From Brevibacillus composti (GTDB lineage: Bacteria > Bacillota > Bacilli > Brevibacillales > Brevibacillaceae): a DNA stretch of 64,000 bases. Every line of letters starts with the position of its first letter. Within the stretch, counting starts at the first letter, position 1. The position numbers and the translations under genes are program-made. The notes beneath the pieces were generated by a model. It searched no databases and was not told the DNA's origin. It worked only from the letters and a program-made list of their open reading frames with translations. This document shows, in pieces, positions 32,450 through 42,215 of this stretch. The stretch covers positions 3,397,501-3,461,500 of the forward strand of contig NZ_CP066308.1 in the NCBI RefSeq assembly GCF_016406105.1. The letters run 5' to 3'.

Positions 32450-33982
32450 GTGGCCGCTGTTTTTCTTGCCTGCTTTCCCATCCTGCTGATTCTTCTGCTT
32501 CTTTTCGTTGGCAGGCTGTCCGCATGGAAAGCAGGGCTCGCCGGGGTCTTTGCCGCCGCAGGACTGGCCCTGTTTGTTCCCTATTTTGAGACGCCGATCG
32601 GCAAACTGTATACGGCAGCGGTAAAAGGGGCGTTGACTACCTCGCTCGTTGCCTATGTCATCTTCTTCGGCATCCTGCTCTTCCATTTGATGAATGTATC
32701 AGGCGTAATGCAGAGCATTGCCTCGTACATCGCGCATTCTACGAAGGATCCGATCCGGCAAGTGCTTCTCCTGGCCGTCGGCTTCTCTCCCCTGGTCGAG
32801 TCGTCCAGCGGCTTTGGCATCGCTGTGATCGTGCTCGCTCCGATCCTCATTTCACTGGGCTTTGACCGATTCCGCGCAGTGCTGATCGCGCTTGTCAGCC
32901 TGAGTGCTGTTCCATGGGGATCGCTGGCCATGGGCACGATCATCGGGGCCAGCCTGGGGAATATTCCCGCAGACAAACTGGGGACCGGCAGCGCCCTTTT
33001 GTCGCTCCCGACGTTTTTCTATTTTGCCTTGCTGATCGTCTATCTGGCTGGAGGCTGGAGCGGAGTCAAACGGCGTTTTTGGGAAACGCTGCTGGTTAGC
33101 GGTGTATGCGGCCTTTCCGTTTGGGGCGCCAACCGCTATGTCAGCGTAGAGCTTGCCGGGGTATTTGGCTCGATGGCAGCGATTGGTGCCGAGCTGCTGT
33201 GCATCCGTTTCACAGCCGAACGGGCCGGATATGAGAAGCGGGCAGCAGAGGCAGAGCTGTCCGCAGCAAAGGAAACGCTGCCGGGAGGTGAACGGGGCAG
33301 CGGCATCGCGAAAACGTTCAGTCCCTATTTGATCCTGATCACTCTCTTGCTGTTGTCCCGCTTGATTGCCCCGGTGGAAGCCTTTTTGCAATCCCGCCTG
33401 GTCCTGAGCCTGCCGGCTTATGGTTTTTCGCTGCCGCTGCTATATTCTCCCGGATTTTTTCTGGGGGTGACCTGCCTGTTGACCTGCTTTCTGTTTTCCT
33501 TGGGAAAAGGCAAGGTGATCAAGAGCCTGCGCTCCACATTTGTCCAGGCCACTCCTGTGATTGGGTCCACGCTCTTTTACGTCGTCCTGTCCGAGATGAT
33601 GGCCGCCGCTTCGATGACGGACACGCTGGCTCATGCCGCAGCCGCTCTGTTCGGCGGAGCCTTTCTGTTCGTCTCTCCGCTGATCGGAGGGTTGGGCGGC
33701 TTCTTGACCGGAAGCAACACCGGTTCCAATGCGATGTTTATCAAGCTGCAGACGCAAACCGCGATACAGCTGGGCATTTCTCCCGAACTGGTTGCCTACG
33801 GACAAAACACGGCGTCCTCCCATTCCATGATGGCTTCCCCCTCCCGCGTTCTGCTCGGGGTCACCGTCGGGGATGTCAAAGAGCGGGAGCATGAGATGCT
33901 CAAGAAAATCACTTTGATCACGCTTGGGACGATCTGTCTGGTCGTGCTTGGCCTCGGGGCGATTGCGCTTTTCTCGGAGTAG
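32450..33982 (+). CDS. LctP-family organic acid permease
   Basis: About 510 residues and twelve or more membrane segments of the L-lactate/glycolate permease family: FGILLFHLMNVSGVMQSIA, GFSPLVESSSGFGIAVIV, SAVPWGSLAMGTIIGASLG, LIGGLGGFLTGSNTGSNAMF and NTASSHSMMASPSRVLLG. The start is taken as GTG 32450 because GAGGTG lies six bases upstream; GTG 32441 is in frame but has no ribosome site. Lactate is the default substrate; with acid-sugar kinase genes three kilobases away, a hydroxy acid such as threonate is also possible. Confidence 0.85.
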   Translation: MAAVFLACFPILLILLLLFVGRLSAWKAGLAGVFAAAGLALFVPYFETPIGKLYTAAVKGALTTSLVAYVIFFGILLFHLMNVSGVMQSIASYIAHSTKDPIRQVLLLAVGFSPLVESSSGFGIAVIVLAPILISLGFDRFRAVLIALVSLSAVPWGSLAMGTIIGASLGNIPADKLGTGSALLSLPTFFYFALLIVYLAGGWSGVKRRFWETLLVSGVCGLSVWGANRYVSVELAGVFGSMAAIGAELLCIRFTAERAGYEKRAAEAELSAAKETLPGGERGSGIAKTFSPYLILITLLLLSRLIAPVEAFLQSRLVLSLPAYGFSLPLLYSPGFFLGVTCLLTCFLFSLGKGKVIKSLRSTFVQATPVIGSTLFYVVLSEMMAAASMTDTLAHAAAALFGGAFLFVSPLIGGLGGFLTGSNTGSNAMFIKLQTQTAIQLGISPELVAYGQNTASSHSMMASPSRVLLGVTVGDVKEREHEMLKKITLITLGTICLVVLGLGAIALFSE

Positions 33983-34005
33983 GCTTTTTGGTTTTCATTT
34001 GCACG

Positions 34006-34039
34006 GAAAAAAACCGGCTACCAATCAGGTGCCGGTTTG
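34006..34039 (-). terminator. Terminator at the end of the cobalamin operon
   Basis: AAACCGGC (34011-34018) and GCCGGTTT (34031-34038) pair; the minus strand continues with seven T residues. It lies between the converging permease gene and the last cobalamin gene, overlapping its stop codon. Confidence 0.75.
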
Positions 34040-34669
34040 CCTTGCGTTTTCAATGATTCTCTCTGCCTCCAGATCCCTTCGCTCCCGCTCCCCCGACTTC
34101 GTCCAGCAAAGAAAGCGGTCGTCCAGCAATGCAGACAGAATTTCGCGCTTTTGCCGGTCATCCAAAGACAGCTCCAGTACGCGGCGGCGCATGGCTCCGA
34201 GAAAGGCCGTATACTCCTCGTATTCGGGACCTATATGCGCTTCCATCTGTCTGCGAAGCTTCTTGGCCAACCCCGGGTTGTGTCCGCCCGTAGAGATGGC
34301 GATCTGCAAATCCCCCCGCTCCACCACGGAGGGCACGGTAAAGCTGCAGAGATCGGGTCTGTCTGCGATGTTGACCCATTGGTGAGAGGCACACGCCTGG
34401 TAGACGGCCAGATTCACGTCTGGGTCGTCCGTCGCCGCGATGACGATGAGCGCATGCCGGGTATCCTCCGGCGCAAAGGGACGGCGGTAGAGGAAAAGAC
34501 GCTCTTCGCGAGCCCACTTCGCAACGGCCTCCGTACATGAAGGGGCGACGACGGCGATCTCGGCACCGGCGGCGAGGAGTTTGTCGATCTTCCGCTCCGC
34601 TACTCGCCCCCCTCCGACCACGAGGCAACGCTTTCCCTCCAGATTGACCATCATCGGGTAGAGTCGCAT
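34025..34669 (-). CDS. sirC: Precorrin-2 dehydrogenase (SirC/CysG-N type)
   Basis: Oxidises precorrin-2 to sirohydrochlorin with NAD+. 214 residues: N-terminal Rossmann fold CLVVGGGRVAERKIDKLLAAGAEIAVVAP, IAATDDPDVN, VNIADRPDLCSFTVPSVVERGDLQIAISTGG and a helical C-terminus. There is no fused ferrochelatase, so cobalt insertion depends on CbiX. Last gene of the cobalamin operon, overlapping sumT by 19 bases. Confidence 0.92.
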   Translation of the reverse strand: MRLYPMMVNLEGKRCLVVGGGRVAERKIDKLLAAGAEIAVVAPSCTEAVAKWAREERLFLYRRPFAPEDTRHALIVIAATDDPDVNLAVYQACASHQWVNIADRPDLCSFTVPSVVERGDLQIAISTGGHNPGLAKKLRRQMEAHIGPEYEEYTAFLGAMRRRVLELSLDDRQKREILSALLDDRFLCWTKSGERERRDLEAERIIENARQTGT

Positions 34670-35478
34670 GGTTCCTGCTCCGTTTTTTCCGTTTCCATCC
34701 GCTCAAACCAGTTGATCCGCTCCCGCATCCGGACGACCTCCCCTACGAGGATAATCGCAGGATTGGATATTTTCGGGCCGCTCGCCAGACGTTCTTCAAT
34801 ATCTTCCAGCGTTCCGGTCACTGTCGTCTGCTCCGGCAGCGTTCCCCAGGCGATTACGGCGACAGGGGTTTGCGGGTCGCGCCCGTGGGCGATCAGATTT
34901 TGGCGAATGGACGGTAGGTTGCCGACTCCCATGTAAAAGGCGACCGTATCGATGCCTGCAGCCAGCGCTTGCCATTTCACGCTTCCCGGGCTGCTTCCCT
35001 GAGCCCAGCCGCTCTCCTGCTTGCCCTCGCGGAGATGGCCGGTCACCACGGCAAAGGAGGAGCCGTACTCCCGGTGCGTCACGGGAATGCCGGCATAAGC
35101 CGGCGCGGCGATCCCCGCCGTGACGCCGGGTACGATTTCAAAGGGAATGCCGCAAGCGGCGAGATGCTCCGCTTCCTCGCCCACGCGGCCAAACACGCAA
35201 GGATCGCCGCCTTTGAGCCGGACGACGGTCTTTCCTTCGCGCGCTTTCTCCGCCAGCAGGACATTGATTACCTCCTGGCGCATCGTGTGGTTGTCCGGCA
35301 GCTTGCCGCAGTAGATGCGCTCGGCATTTTGCGGCGCATGCGCGAGCAGAGCGGGATTGGCCAGGCGGTCGTAGACGACGACATCGGCCTGCTGCAGGCA
35401 CTCCAGCCCTTTGAGCGTGATCAGCTTGGGATCGCCGGGTCCTGCTCCGACGAGGTAGACGCGCCCCCGCCCGCTCAT
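34651..35478 (-). CDS. cobA: Uroporphyrinogen-III C-methyltransferase
   Basis: Adds methyl groups at C2 and C7 of uroporphyrinogen III (two S-adenosylmethionine) to give precorrin-2. 275 residues with the SUMT signatures VGAGPGDPKLITLKGLECLQQADVVVYDRL and VRLKGGDPCVFGRVGEEAEHL. No HemD domain is fused. It overlaps cobT by an ATGA. This symbol is the SUMT sense of cobA, not the adenosyltransferase. Confidence 0.93.
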   Translation of the reverse strand: MSGRGRVYLVGAGPGDPKLITLKGLECLQQADVVVYDRLANPALLAHAPQNAERIYCGKLPDNHTMRQEVINVLLAEKAREGKTVVRLKGGDPCVFGRVGEEAEHLAACGIPFEIVPGVTAGIAAPAYAGIPVTHREYGSSFAVVTGHLREGKQESGWAQGSSPGSVKWQALAAGIDTVAFYMGVGNLPSIRQNLIAHGRDPQTPVAVIAWGTLPEQTTVTGTLEDIEERLASGPKISNPAIILVGEVVRMRERINWFERMETEKTEQEPCDSTR

Positions 35479-36530
35479 CGGTTGCTCACCCCGGCAGACG
35501 CAAAAGTCGCCATCTCCCGCAGCATCCGCGTAGCCGACTCGACGATCGGGAAAGCGACCGCCGCTCCGCTGCCCTCGCCCAGCCGCAGGCCAAGGTCAAT
35601 CAGCGGCTCCTGCCCCAAAGTAGCCAGCACATGAGCATGTCCCGGCTCCTGTGAACGGTGGCCGGCCAAGAGATAGTCTGCCGCAGCCGGACATAGTCGG
35701 ACGGCCAGCAGAGCCGCCACGGTGGAGATAAACCCGTCCAGGAGGACAGGCACGCGGCGGGCCGCCGCGCAAATGATCGCGCCCGCCATGGCACCGATCT
35801 CCAGACCGCCTACCTTGGCGAGTACATCGAGCGGATCAGCAGGATTCGGCTGATGCAGGGCAAGCGCCTCTTTGACCACCGCTTTTTTCCTCTCCCACTT
35901 CTCGTCGCAGACACCGGTGCCCCGGCCTACCAGCTGATCTGGCTCCGTTTCGGTCAGGGCGGCCAGCATGGCGCTGCTGGCTGTCGTGTTGCCGATCCCC
36001 ATCTCGCCGACGATCAGCAGCTTGGCCCCTTCGGCGAAGAGGGCCTCTGCGCTCTCGTATCCGACTTGCAGGGATTGTTCCGCTTCCTCCCGGCTCATCG
36101 CCCATTTGCGCAGCATGCTGGCCGTTCCGTACCGCACTTTTTTCGACCAGACGCCAGGCGCATCCACATCGGTGGCTACGCCGACGTCCACGACGTGCAG
36201 CAGGGCGCCGATCTGCCGGCCAAATACGTTGATCGCCGCGCCGCCATGGGCAAAATTGGCTACCATCTGGGCCGTCACTTCCTGCGGATACGCCGAGACG
36301 CCTTCGGATGCCACACCGTGGTCGGCGGCAAATACGAGTATCCCCGGCGGAGCGACAGCAGGGGCTGGCTCTCCTGTAATCGCAGCCAACTGCACAGCCA
36401 GCTTCTCCAATCTGCCCAGGCTTCCCAGCGGTTTAGTCAACTGGTCGACATGGGCGCTGGCCCGTGCCGCGGCCTTTGTGTCCAGCGGCTGCACCGCATC
36501 CCGCCCTTTTTTCCAATCTGCATGGCTCAT
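35475..36530 (-). CDS. cobT: Nicotinate-nucleotide:dimethylbenzimidazole phosphoribosyltransferase
   Basis: Makes alpha-ribazole phosphate from dimethylbenzimidazole for the lower loop. 351 residues from ATG 36530, which gives the ATGA overlap with cbiP seen at most junctions here and has GGGGAG nine bases upstream; GTG 36536 is less likely. Motifs: TKPLGSLGRLEKLAVQLA, VFAADHGV, EMGIGNTTASSAML, and the C-terminal LGEGSGAAVAFPIV with the catalytic Glu. No bluB is nearby, so the base must come from elsewhere. Confidence 0.92.
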   Translation of the reverse strand: MSHADWKKGRDAVQPLDTKAAARASAHVDQLTKPLGSLGRLEKLAVQLAAITGEPAPAVAPPGILVFAADHGVASEGVSAYPQEVTAQMVANFAHGGAAINVFGRQIGALLHVVDVGVATDVDAPGVWSKKVRYGTASMLRKWAMSREEAEQSLQVGYESAEALFAEGAKLLIVGEMGIGNTTASSAMLAALTETEPDQLVGRGTGVCDEKWERKKAVVKEALALHQPNPADPLDVLAKVGGLEIGAMAGAIICAAARRVPVLLDGFISTVAALLAVRLCPAAADYLLAGHRSQEPGHAHVLATLGQEPLIDLGLRLGEGSGAAVAFPIVESATRMLREMATFASAGVSNR

Positions 36531-38086
36531 ATGCACTCACTCCCCTGAAAAGCTTTCATTTGCTCTTCGATGATGTCCAGGCGGACGTGTTTTTTGACCT
36601 CCTCAGCGATGCGGTCAAATCCCTGTTCCCTGAGCGCTACAAAAGAAGGCCGCTCCGTTATGGGAGCCAAGCCCTTTTTCCCGCGCAGGAAATTGAGCAA
36701 GAGCTGGCGGAAGCGGTCGTCGTGAAACAATCCGTGAAAATACGAGCCCAGCACCAGCTCCCGCTCGTCCCAATACCCGTCGGCACGGTCTGCCAGCTCG
36801 ATCAACGGGGCCCGCTCTTCTGTAAATACCGATTGGCCCATGTGAATTTCGTACCCCAGAAGGTCGATCGTTTCCCCGGCGAATCGGGCTGTTCCCCGGG
36901 ACAATACGGTCGTCTTGCGCGTCTGCATCGTCGTTTCCATGGGAATCAGGCCGAGGCCCGCCATGGATCGTACGGGAGACTCCACGCCCTGTGGATCGTG
37001 GATCGAGCTGCCCAGCATCTGATAGCCGCCGCAGATTCCGGCGAGCAAGGTGCGGCCCTCCCGGTGAAGACGCAGGAGCGCCGCTTCCAGCCCCGTCTCC
37101 CGCAGGAACAGCAGATCCTCCAGCGTATTTTTGCTCCCCGGCAGGATGAGCAGGTCAGGCTGCCCCAGCTCTTCTGCTCTCGTGACAAAACGGACGCGGC
37201 AATCGGGCTCCACGAAAAAGGGATCGACATCCGTAAAGTTGGAGATGCGCGGATAGCGGATCACGGCGATGTCCAGCTCGCCCGTTTTCTCCGACTTCCC
37301 CTGGTAGCGGTGCAGGATCAGCGAGTCTTCCGCGTCGATCCACAAATCGGGTATGTACGGAACCACGCCAAGCACCGGCTTGCCCGTATACTGCTCGAAC
37401 CACTCCAGCCCCGGCGTCAGGAGTGAGAGGTCGCCGCGAAAACGATTGATAATCACCCCGATGACGCGCTCTCTGTCCTCTGGCTCCAGGAGCTGCAGCG
37501 TCCCGACCAGGCTGGCGAACACGCCGCCCCGCTCGATATCCGCCACCAGGATGACCGGCGCATTGACCAGCCGCGCCACCCGCATATTGACGAGCTCGCG
37601 GTCGTTCAGATTCACCTCGGCCGGGCTGCCCGCGCCCTCGATCACGATCCGTTCGTAGGATTGGGCCAGCCTGCGGTAAGCCGCTTCGATCACGCGCAAG
37701 CCCTGCTCGTAAAACTCCGTGCGGTAGGCCATCGCCTTCATATTGCCGTACGGCTCTCCGTTGACGACGATCTGCGACTCCGCGTCCCGGGTAGGCTTGA
37801 TCAGGATCGGATTCATGTCCGTCGTCGCGACGATCCCCGCCGCCTCCGCCTGCACGCCCTGCGCCCGCCCGATCTCTTTGCCGTCCAAGGTCACATAGGA
37901 GTTGAGCGCCATGTTCTGCGATTTGAAGGGCGCCGTCCTGTAGCCGGCCTTTGCAAAAATCCGGCAAAATGCAGTGGCAATCACGCTTTTTCCGGCATCC
38001 GAGCTGGTCCCCTGGATCATCAGCGGGAGTGCAGAGATGGCTTTCGCGCTCGCCCCGTTCGGCCCTGCAACTGCCTGATCAGCCAC
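36527..38086 (-). CDS. cbiP: Cobyric acid synthase (CbiP/CobQ)
   Basis: Glutamine-dependent amidation of four side chains of adenosylcobyrinate a,c-diamide. 519 residues: N-terminal ATP-binding MIQGTSSDAGKSVIATAFCRIF, IEGAGSPAEVNL, and a C-terminal triad-type amidotransferase with LLAGICGGYQMLG (nucleophile Cys). Overlaps cbiA by eight bases. Confidence 0.94.
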   Translation of the reverse strand: MADQAVAGPNGASAKAISALPLMIQGTSSDAGKSVIATAFCRIFAKAGYRTAPFKSQNMALNSYVTLDGKEIGRAQGVQAEAAGIVATTDMNPILIKPTRDAESQIVVNGEPYGNMKAMAYRTEFYEQGLRVIEAAYRRLAQSYERIVIEGAGSPAEVNLNDRELVNMRVARLVNAPVILVADIERGGVFASLVGTLQLLEPEDRERVIGVIINRFRGDLSLLTPGLEWFEQYTGKPVLGVVPYIPDLWIDAEDSLILHRYQGKSEKTGELDIAVIRYPRISNFTDVDPFFVEPDCRVRFVTRAEELGQPDLLILPGSKNTLEDLLFLRETGLEAALLRLHREGRTLLAGICGGYQMLGSSIHDPQGVESPVRSMAGLGLIPMETTMQTRKTTVLSRGTARFAGETIDLLGYEIHMGQSVFTEERAPLIELADRADGYWDERELVLGSYFHGLFHDDRFRQLLLNFLRGKKGLAPITERPSFVALREQGFDRIAEEVKKHVRLDIIEEQMKAFQGSECI

Positions 38087-39584
38087 CTGCTCTCACCTCC
38101 CGGCAACGCTCCACCCAGCGCTTCGCCAGCTCCGGATTAGAGGCGAAATGCAGATGCGTATAGCCTGCGACCAGATTGTCCTTGGCGTAGCCCTCCGTCT
38201 TGGTGCCGCGCAGCCCTTTCGTCTCGTAGGCGTGCGGATACTCGGCCTCGGCGGCAAAGGTGGAGTAGTGAAATTCATGCCCTTTTGCCTGCTCGCCTGG
38301 CCCGATCAGGAAGTTGTGCTGCGTGCCCGTGATCTCGCGGTAGCCGAGCGCCGCCAGCCGCTTCTGCATCGTCACCTTCCCGCGAATGAGCCCCACCATG
38401 GGGTAGACGCTGCCGTCCGTCGTCTCGATCGCGTCCGTCAGGTACATAAACCCGCCGCACTCCGCCAGCGTAGGCAGGCCGGAGGAAATCGCCTCCCGAA
38501 AAGAGCGGAGCACCGCTTCATCGCGGGACAATTCCGCTGCGAACTCCTCGGGGAAGCCGCCCCCGATATACAATCCGTCCGCCTCCTCTGGCACAGGCTG
38601 GCCCGCCAGCGGGGAGAAAAAGAGCAGCTCCGCCCCGCAGGCTTGCAGCAGCTCGAAGTTCTCCGGGTAGTAAAAGTGAAAAGCCGGGTCTTTGGCGACG
38701 GCGATTTTGACACGGCCGTCCGGTTTCGCGCGATCCCGGCTGCCGGGATGTCCGGCTGCACCTTTGTCCAGTGCCGCAGCATTGTCCAGATGACCTGCTG
38801 CCTCCCCATCATCCCTGTGTCCGCCGCTCTCCGTCAGCGGCACCTGGGCAAACATCCGCGGCTCCACGTGAAGCGGCTCCGCCTCGGCCAGCGCCCAGAT
38901 CTGCTCCATGTCGACCGTCTCGGCCATCAGCTCGGCCAGGCGGTCGAACAGCGGATTCAGCTCCCCCCGCTCTACGGAAGGGACCAGGCCGAGATGCCGC
39001 TCCGGGATCTCCAGATCGCTCTCCCGCTTCAGATAGCCGACGACGGGGATGCCGCACTCCTGCTCGATGGCCGTCTTGACGATCTTGTAGTGGCCTTCGC
39101 TGCCGACTTTGTTGGCGATCACTCCAACGATGCGCGCCTCCGTATTCAGCAGTTGAAAGCCTTTGACAATCGCCGCTGCGCTGCGGGCCATGCTCTGCGC
39201 GCTGATCACCAGCAGGACGGGCGACTTCGTCAGAATGCTGATCTCGGCCGTGCTCCCTCGGTCGCTTCTCGGGTCTTTGCCGTCGTACATGCCCATCACG
39301 CCCTCGATGATCGAGATGTCGGCGCCGTGGCTGCCGCGGACAAAGATCTCCTGCATCGTGTGCGTATCCAGCATCCAGCTGTCCAGATTGCGCGAGACGC
39401 GTCCCGTGACAGCGGTATGATAGGTCGGGTCGATGTAGTCGGGGCCGCATTTGAAGCCCTGCACCACATGTCCACGGCGCTTCAGGGCGGCCATTAGGCC
39501 GATCGTCACCGTAGTTTTCCCCGCGCCGCTGCCGGTTCCGGCGATGACGAGGCGGCGGGTGCTGCTGCACGTCTGTCCGCTCAT
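38079..39584 (-). CDS. cbiA: Cobyrinate a,c-diamide synthase (CbiA)
   Basis: Amidates the a and c side chains of cobyrinate using glutamine and ATP. 501 residues: VIAGTGSGAGKTTVTIGLMAAL at the N-terminus, IEGVMGMYDG, and the C-terminal amidotransferase with PTLAECGGFMYLTD. Between the halves is an unusual Gly/Ala/Asp/His-rich insertion of about 40 residues (starting near GGHRDDGEAAGHLDN) that looks like a flexible linker. Confidence 0.93.
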   Translation of the reverse strand: MSGQTCSSTRRLVIAGTGSGAGKTTVTIGLMAALKRRGHVVQGFKCGPDYIDPTYHTAVTGRVSRNLDSWMLDTHTMQEIFVRGSHGADISIIEGVMGMYDGKDPRSDRGSTAEISILTKSPVLLVISAQSMARSAAAIVKGFQLLNTEARIVGVIANKVGSEGHYKIVKTAIEQECGIPVVGYLKRESDLEIPERHLGLVPSVERGELNPLFDRLAELMAETVDMEQIWALAEAEPLHVEPRMFAQVPLTESGGHRDDGEAAGHLDNAAALDKGAAGHPGSRDRAKPDGRVKIAVAKDPAFHFYYPENFELLQACGAELLFFSPLAGQPVPEEADGLYIGGGFPEEFAAELSRDEAVLRSFREAISSGLPTLAECGGFMYLTDAIETTDGSVYPMVGLIRGKVTMQKRLAALGYREITGTQHNFLIGPGEQAKGHEFHYSTFAAEAEYPHAYETKGLRGTKTEGYAKDNLVAGYTHLHFASNPELAKRWVERCREVRAGG

Positions 39585-40723
39585 GGCCTGCCCTCCCCGC
39601 CGTACGGCATCAAGGCGACGGAGATCGTCACATTGCCCGACTTTTTCTTGGTCAGCACCAGTTCATCCACTCCGGCGCACAGCTTGGCCGCAGGCTCGCT
39701 CACGCCGTACGCGCCGGTAAATTTATAGACCGTCTCCGAAGGCTCCTCGATCGCCACGGAATTCAACTGCTCCGGCGTATACCAGACAAAGGGCCAGCCG
39801 AATTTTTGGCAGACCTGCAAGAGGCCTTCCTCGTCCTTTTTCAGCTCGATGGTCGCCAGCGCCTTTACGCTCTTGATGGAAAAGCGCAGCTCCTCCAGCG
39901 TCTCCCGGATCACCGCTTCGATCTCCTCGGCGGAGGTGCCGCGGTTGCAGCCCATGCCGATCACGATCACCTTGGGACGGTAGAGGACGCCGTTTTCCAA
40001 GATCGGCTCTTCCTCGGGGGTAAGAATGCGATGAGTGACCACCAAAGCTCCGTGCGGCTTCGCCTCCAGCGCTTCGGCGACGGTGCCGTAGACCGTGATC
40101 GACGGAGGCATCGGCGTCTCGTGCATCCACCAGTTGCGCTCGCCAGACTCCACGACGACGGCGACCGGCTCCTCGTTGACCACGGAAGCGCTGACCGGGG
40201 TCAATTTTTCGTCTGACTCCCACTCCCAGCCGAAGCGGCGGCCGAAGAGGTCGACCGGGATCGTCTTCTGCACATCGGAGGCGGTCGTGATGATCGGCCG
40301 CGCCCCCAGCACCGCCGCCACTTCCTTGGCCAGCTCATTGGCCCCGCCGAGATGGCCGGAGAGCACGCTGATCACATTCTCGCCCCGGTCATCGACGACG
40401 ACCACGCCCGGGTCTGTCTTTTTGTCCTGCAAAACGGGCGCGATCATCCGTACGACAGCGCCGAGCGAGATAATTAAGATCAGTCCTTTATAAGCAGGCC
40501 AGAGGGCGGGAAACAGCATCCGTACGCTGTTTACGAAAAGCTGAATGCCTCGCGCCTCTTCATCACCCCGGGCGAATTTGCTCATGTAGTACAGGTCGGC
40601 ACCGGGAAAGCGCTGGTGCAGGTCGCGGGCCATCTCTACGCCGTGCTTGGTGATCGCCACGATGGCGTACTCGCCGCGCTGTCTGATCGCCGGGATTTCT
40701 CCCTCTTTCAGCTCGATGATCAT
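39581..40723 (-). CDS. cbiG: Cobalt-precorrin-5A hydrolase (CbiG)
   Basis: Opens the delta-lactone of cobalt-precorrin-5A and releases acetaldehyde, a step specific to the oxygen-independent route. 380 residues: N-terminal YAIVAITKHGVEMARDL, central VVVVDDRGENVISVLSGHLGGANELA, ITTASDVQKTIPVDLFG, and the C-terminal GMGCNRGTSAEEIEAVI domain. ATGA overlaps on both sides. Confidence 0.94.
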   Translation of the reverse strand: MIIELKEGEIPAIRQRGEYAIVAITKHGVEMARDLHQRFPGADLYYMSKFARGDEEARGIQLFVNSVRMLFPALWPAYKGLILIISLGAVVRMIAPVLQDKKTDPGVVVVDDRGENVISVLSGHLGGANELAKEVAAVLGARPIITTASDVQKTIPVDLFGRRFGWEWESDEKLTPVSASVVNEEPVAVVVESGERNWWMHETPMPPSITVYGTVAEALEAKPHGALVVTHRILTPEEEPILENGVLYRPKVIVIGMGCNRGTSAEEIEAVIRETLEELRFSIKSVKALATIELKKDEEGLLQVCQKFGWPFVWYTPEQLNSVAIEEPSETVYKFTGAYGVSEPAAKLCAGVDELVLTKKKSGNVTISVALMPYGGEGRP

Positions 40724-41502
40724 CCTTCTTTCACACCTTTTCTGTACCCATGCGTAAAGGTTTTATCATACAGCTTGGAGCGATGCTGCTCGCTTTTGGC
40801 GTGAATCTCCGGGTCGAGCGCCCATCCGGCCAGAATCATCGCATGGGAGCGGATGCCGTTTTTGCCCATCTCCTCGTCCAGATGCGCCAGCGTCGTGCGG
40901 ATGATCAGCTGATCCGGCCAGCTCGCCCGCTGCACGACGGCCACCGGCGTGTCCAGGCTCCAGCCCGCGTCGGTCAGCTCGCGCACCACTTTTTTGGTCA
41001 GGGTGGCACTCAAAAAGAGCGCGATGGTGCAGTGATGCTCCGCCAGCGCCCGCAGCTTCTCCCGCTCCGGCACCGGCGTACGTCCCTCGGCCCGCGTCAG
41101 GATCAAGGTCTGGGTCAGCTCGGGGATGGTCAGCTCTGCGCCGACTGCCGCAGCCGCCGCGAAGACGGAGCTGACGCCCGGCACGATCTCCACCTCGATG
41201 CCCTCTTCCTTCAACAGCGCGATCTGCTCCATCGTCGCCCCGTACACAGACGGGTCGCCGGTATGCAGACGGACGACGGTTTTCCCCTGACGGATGCGGT
41301 CGACGAGCAGTTCGACCATCTCCTCCAGCGCCATGCCGGAGCTTTGCAGCACCTCTGCGCCGGGCTTGGCCTTAGCGACCAGCTCGTCATTGACCAGCGA
41401 ATCGGTGTAGAGCACGACGTCAGCGGCTTGCAGCAGTTTCAGCCCTTTTACGGTAATCAAATCCGGGTCGCCCGGTCCTGCTCCTACGATATACAGCTTC
41501 AT
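40720..41502 (-). CDS. cbiF: Cobalt-precorrin-4 C11-methyltransferase (CbiF)
   Basis: S-adenosylmethionine-dependent methylation at C11. 260 residues from ATG 41502 (ATGA overlap with cbiL); the frame is open further upstream inside cbiL but without homology. Motifs: YIVGAGPGDPDLITVKGLKLLQ, VRLHTGDPSVYGATMEQ, VPGVSSVFAAAAAVG, ILTRAEGRTPVPE. Confidence 0.93.
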   Translation of the reverse strand: MKLYIVGAGPGDPDLITVKGLKLLQAADVVLYTDSLVNDELVAKAKPGAEVLQSSGMALEEMVELLVDRIRQGKTVVRLHTGDPSVYGATMEQIALLKEEGIEVEIVPGVSSVFAAAAAVGAELTIPELTQTLILTRAEGRTPVPEREKLRALAEHHCTIALFLSATLTKKVVRELTDAGWSLDTPVAVVQRASWPDQLIIRTTLAHLDEEMGKNGIRSHAMILAGWALDPEIHAKSEQHRSKLYDKTFTHGYRKGVKEG

Positions 41503-42215
41503 CCCTTTTTCACCACCATCAGCGTAAGATAGCCGAGCTCGGCCCGTTCCAGTTCGCGGACATTGGTCCAGATCATCTCCTCCGCGGAGGTTACTTTGGT
41601 CGCCACTGCCGCTTTGTCCACCAGATTCATTTCCTTCAAGAGATCGATGATCATCGGCAAAACCTTGGCCACTTTCAAAAAGATCACGCAATCATGCTCG
41701 AGAAGCGCCTTTCGCATCGCGTCGCGGTCCTCCGTCGCCGGAATGATGCCGATTTGTTCATCCCCGTCCGCGAGTGGCAGATTGAGCCGCGCGGCTGCCC
41801 CGAGAAATGACGAGATTCCCGGCACCGTGACGACAGGCACTTCCGGGTATTTCTCTTTCATGACCCGCATCATGTGGATGAAGGTGCTGTAGAAAAGCGG
41901 GTCGCCCTCCGTCACGAAAGCCACATCCTTGCCCTCGCGCAGGCGCTCCCAGACGATGTCCGCGGTGTTGTTCCACTCCCGCTCCAGAATCTCCTTGTCC
42001 TTGGTCATGGGAAACACCAGCCCGAGCATCTCCTTGTCAGGCGATGGCTTCACGTACAGCTCAGAGATTTGGTGCGCGTAGCTTTTGCTGCCCATCCGCT
42101 TTTTCGGGTAAGCGATGACAGGGGATTGTTGCAAGAGGCGAAATGCCTTGACCGTGATCAGCTCCGGGTCCCCGGGCCCGACGCCGATGCCGTACAGTGT
42201 TCCGATGGTATTCAC
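41499..42215 (-). CDS. cbiL: Cobalt-precorrin-2 C20-methyltransferase (CbiL)
   Basis: Methylates C20 of cobalt-factor II/precorrin-2. 238 residues: [66 protein letters not shown]. Overlaps cbiET by an ATGA. Confidence 0.93.
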   Translation of the reverse strand: MNTIGTLYGIGVGPGDPELITVKAFRLLQQSPVIAYPKKRMGSKSYAHQISELYVKPSPDKEMLGLVFPMTKDKEILEREWNNTADIVWERLREGKDVAFVTEGDPLFYSTFIHMMRVMKEKYPEVPVVTVPGISSFLGAAARLNLPLADGDEQIGIIPATEDRDAMRKALLEHDCVIFLKVAKVLPMIIDLLKEMNLVDKAAVATKVTSAEEMIWTNVRELERAELGYLTLMVVKKG

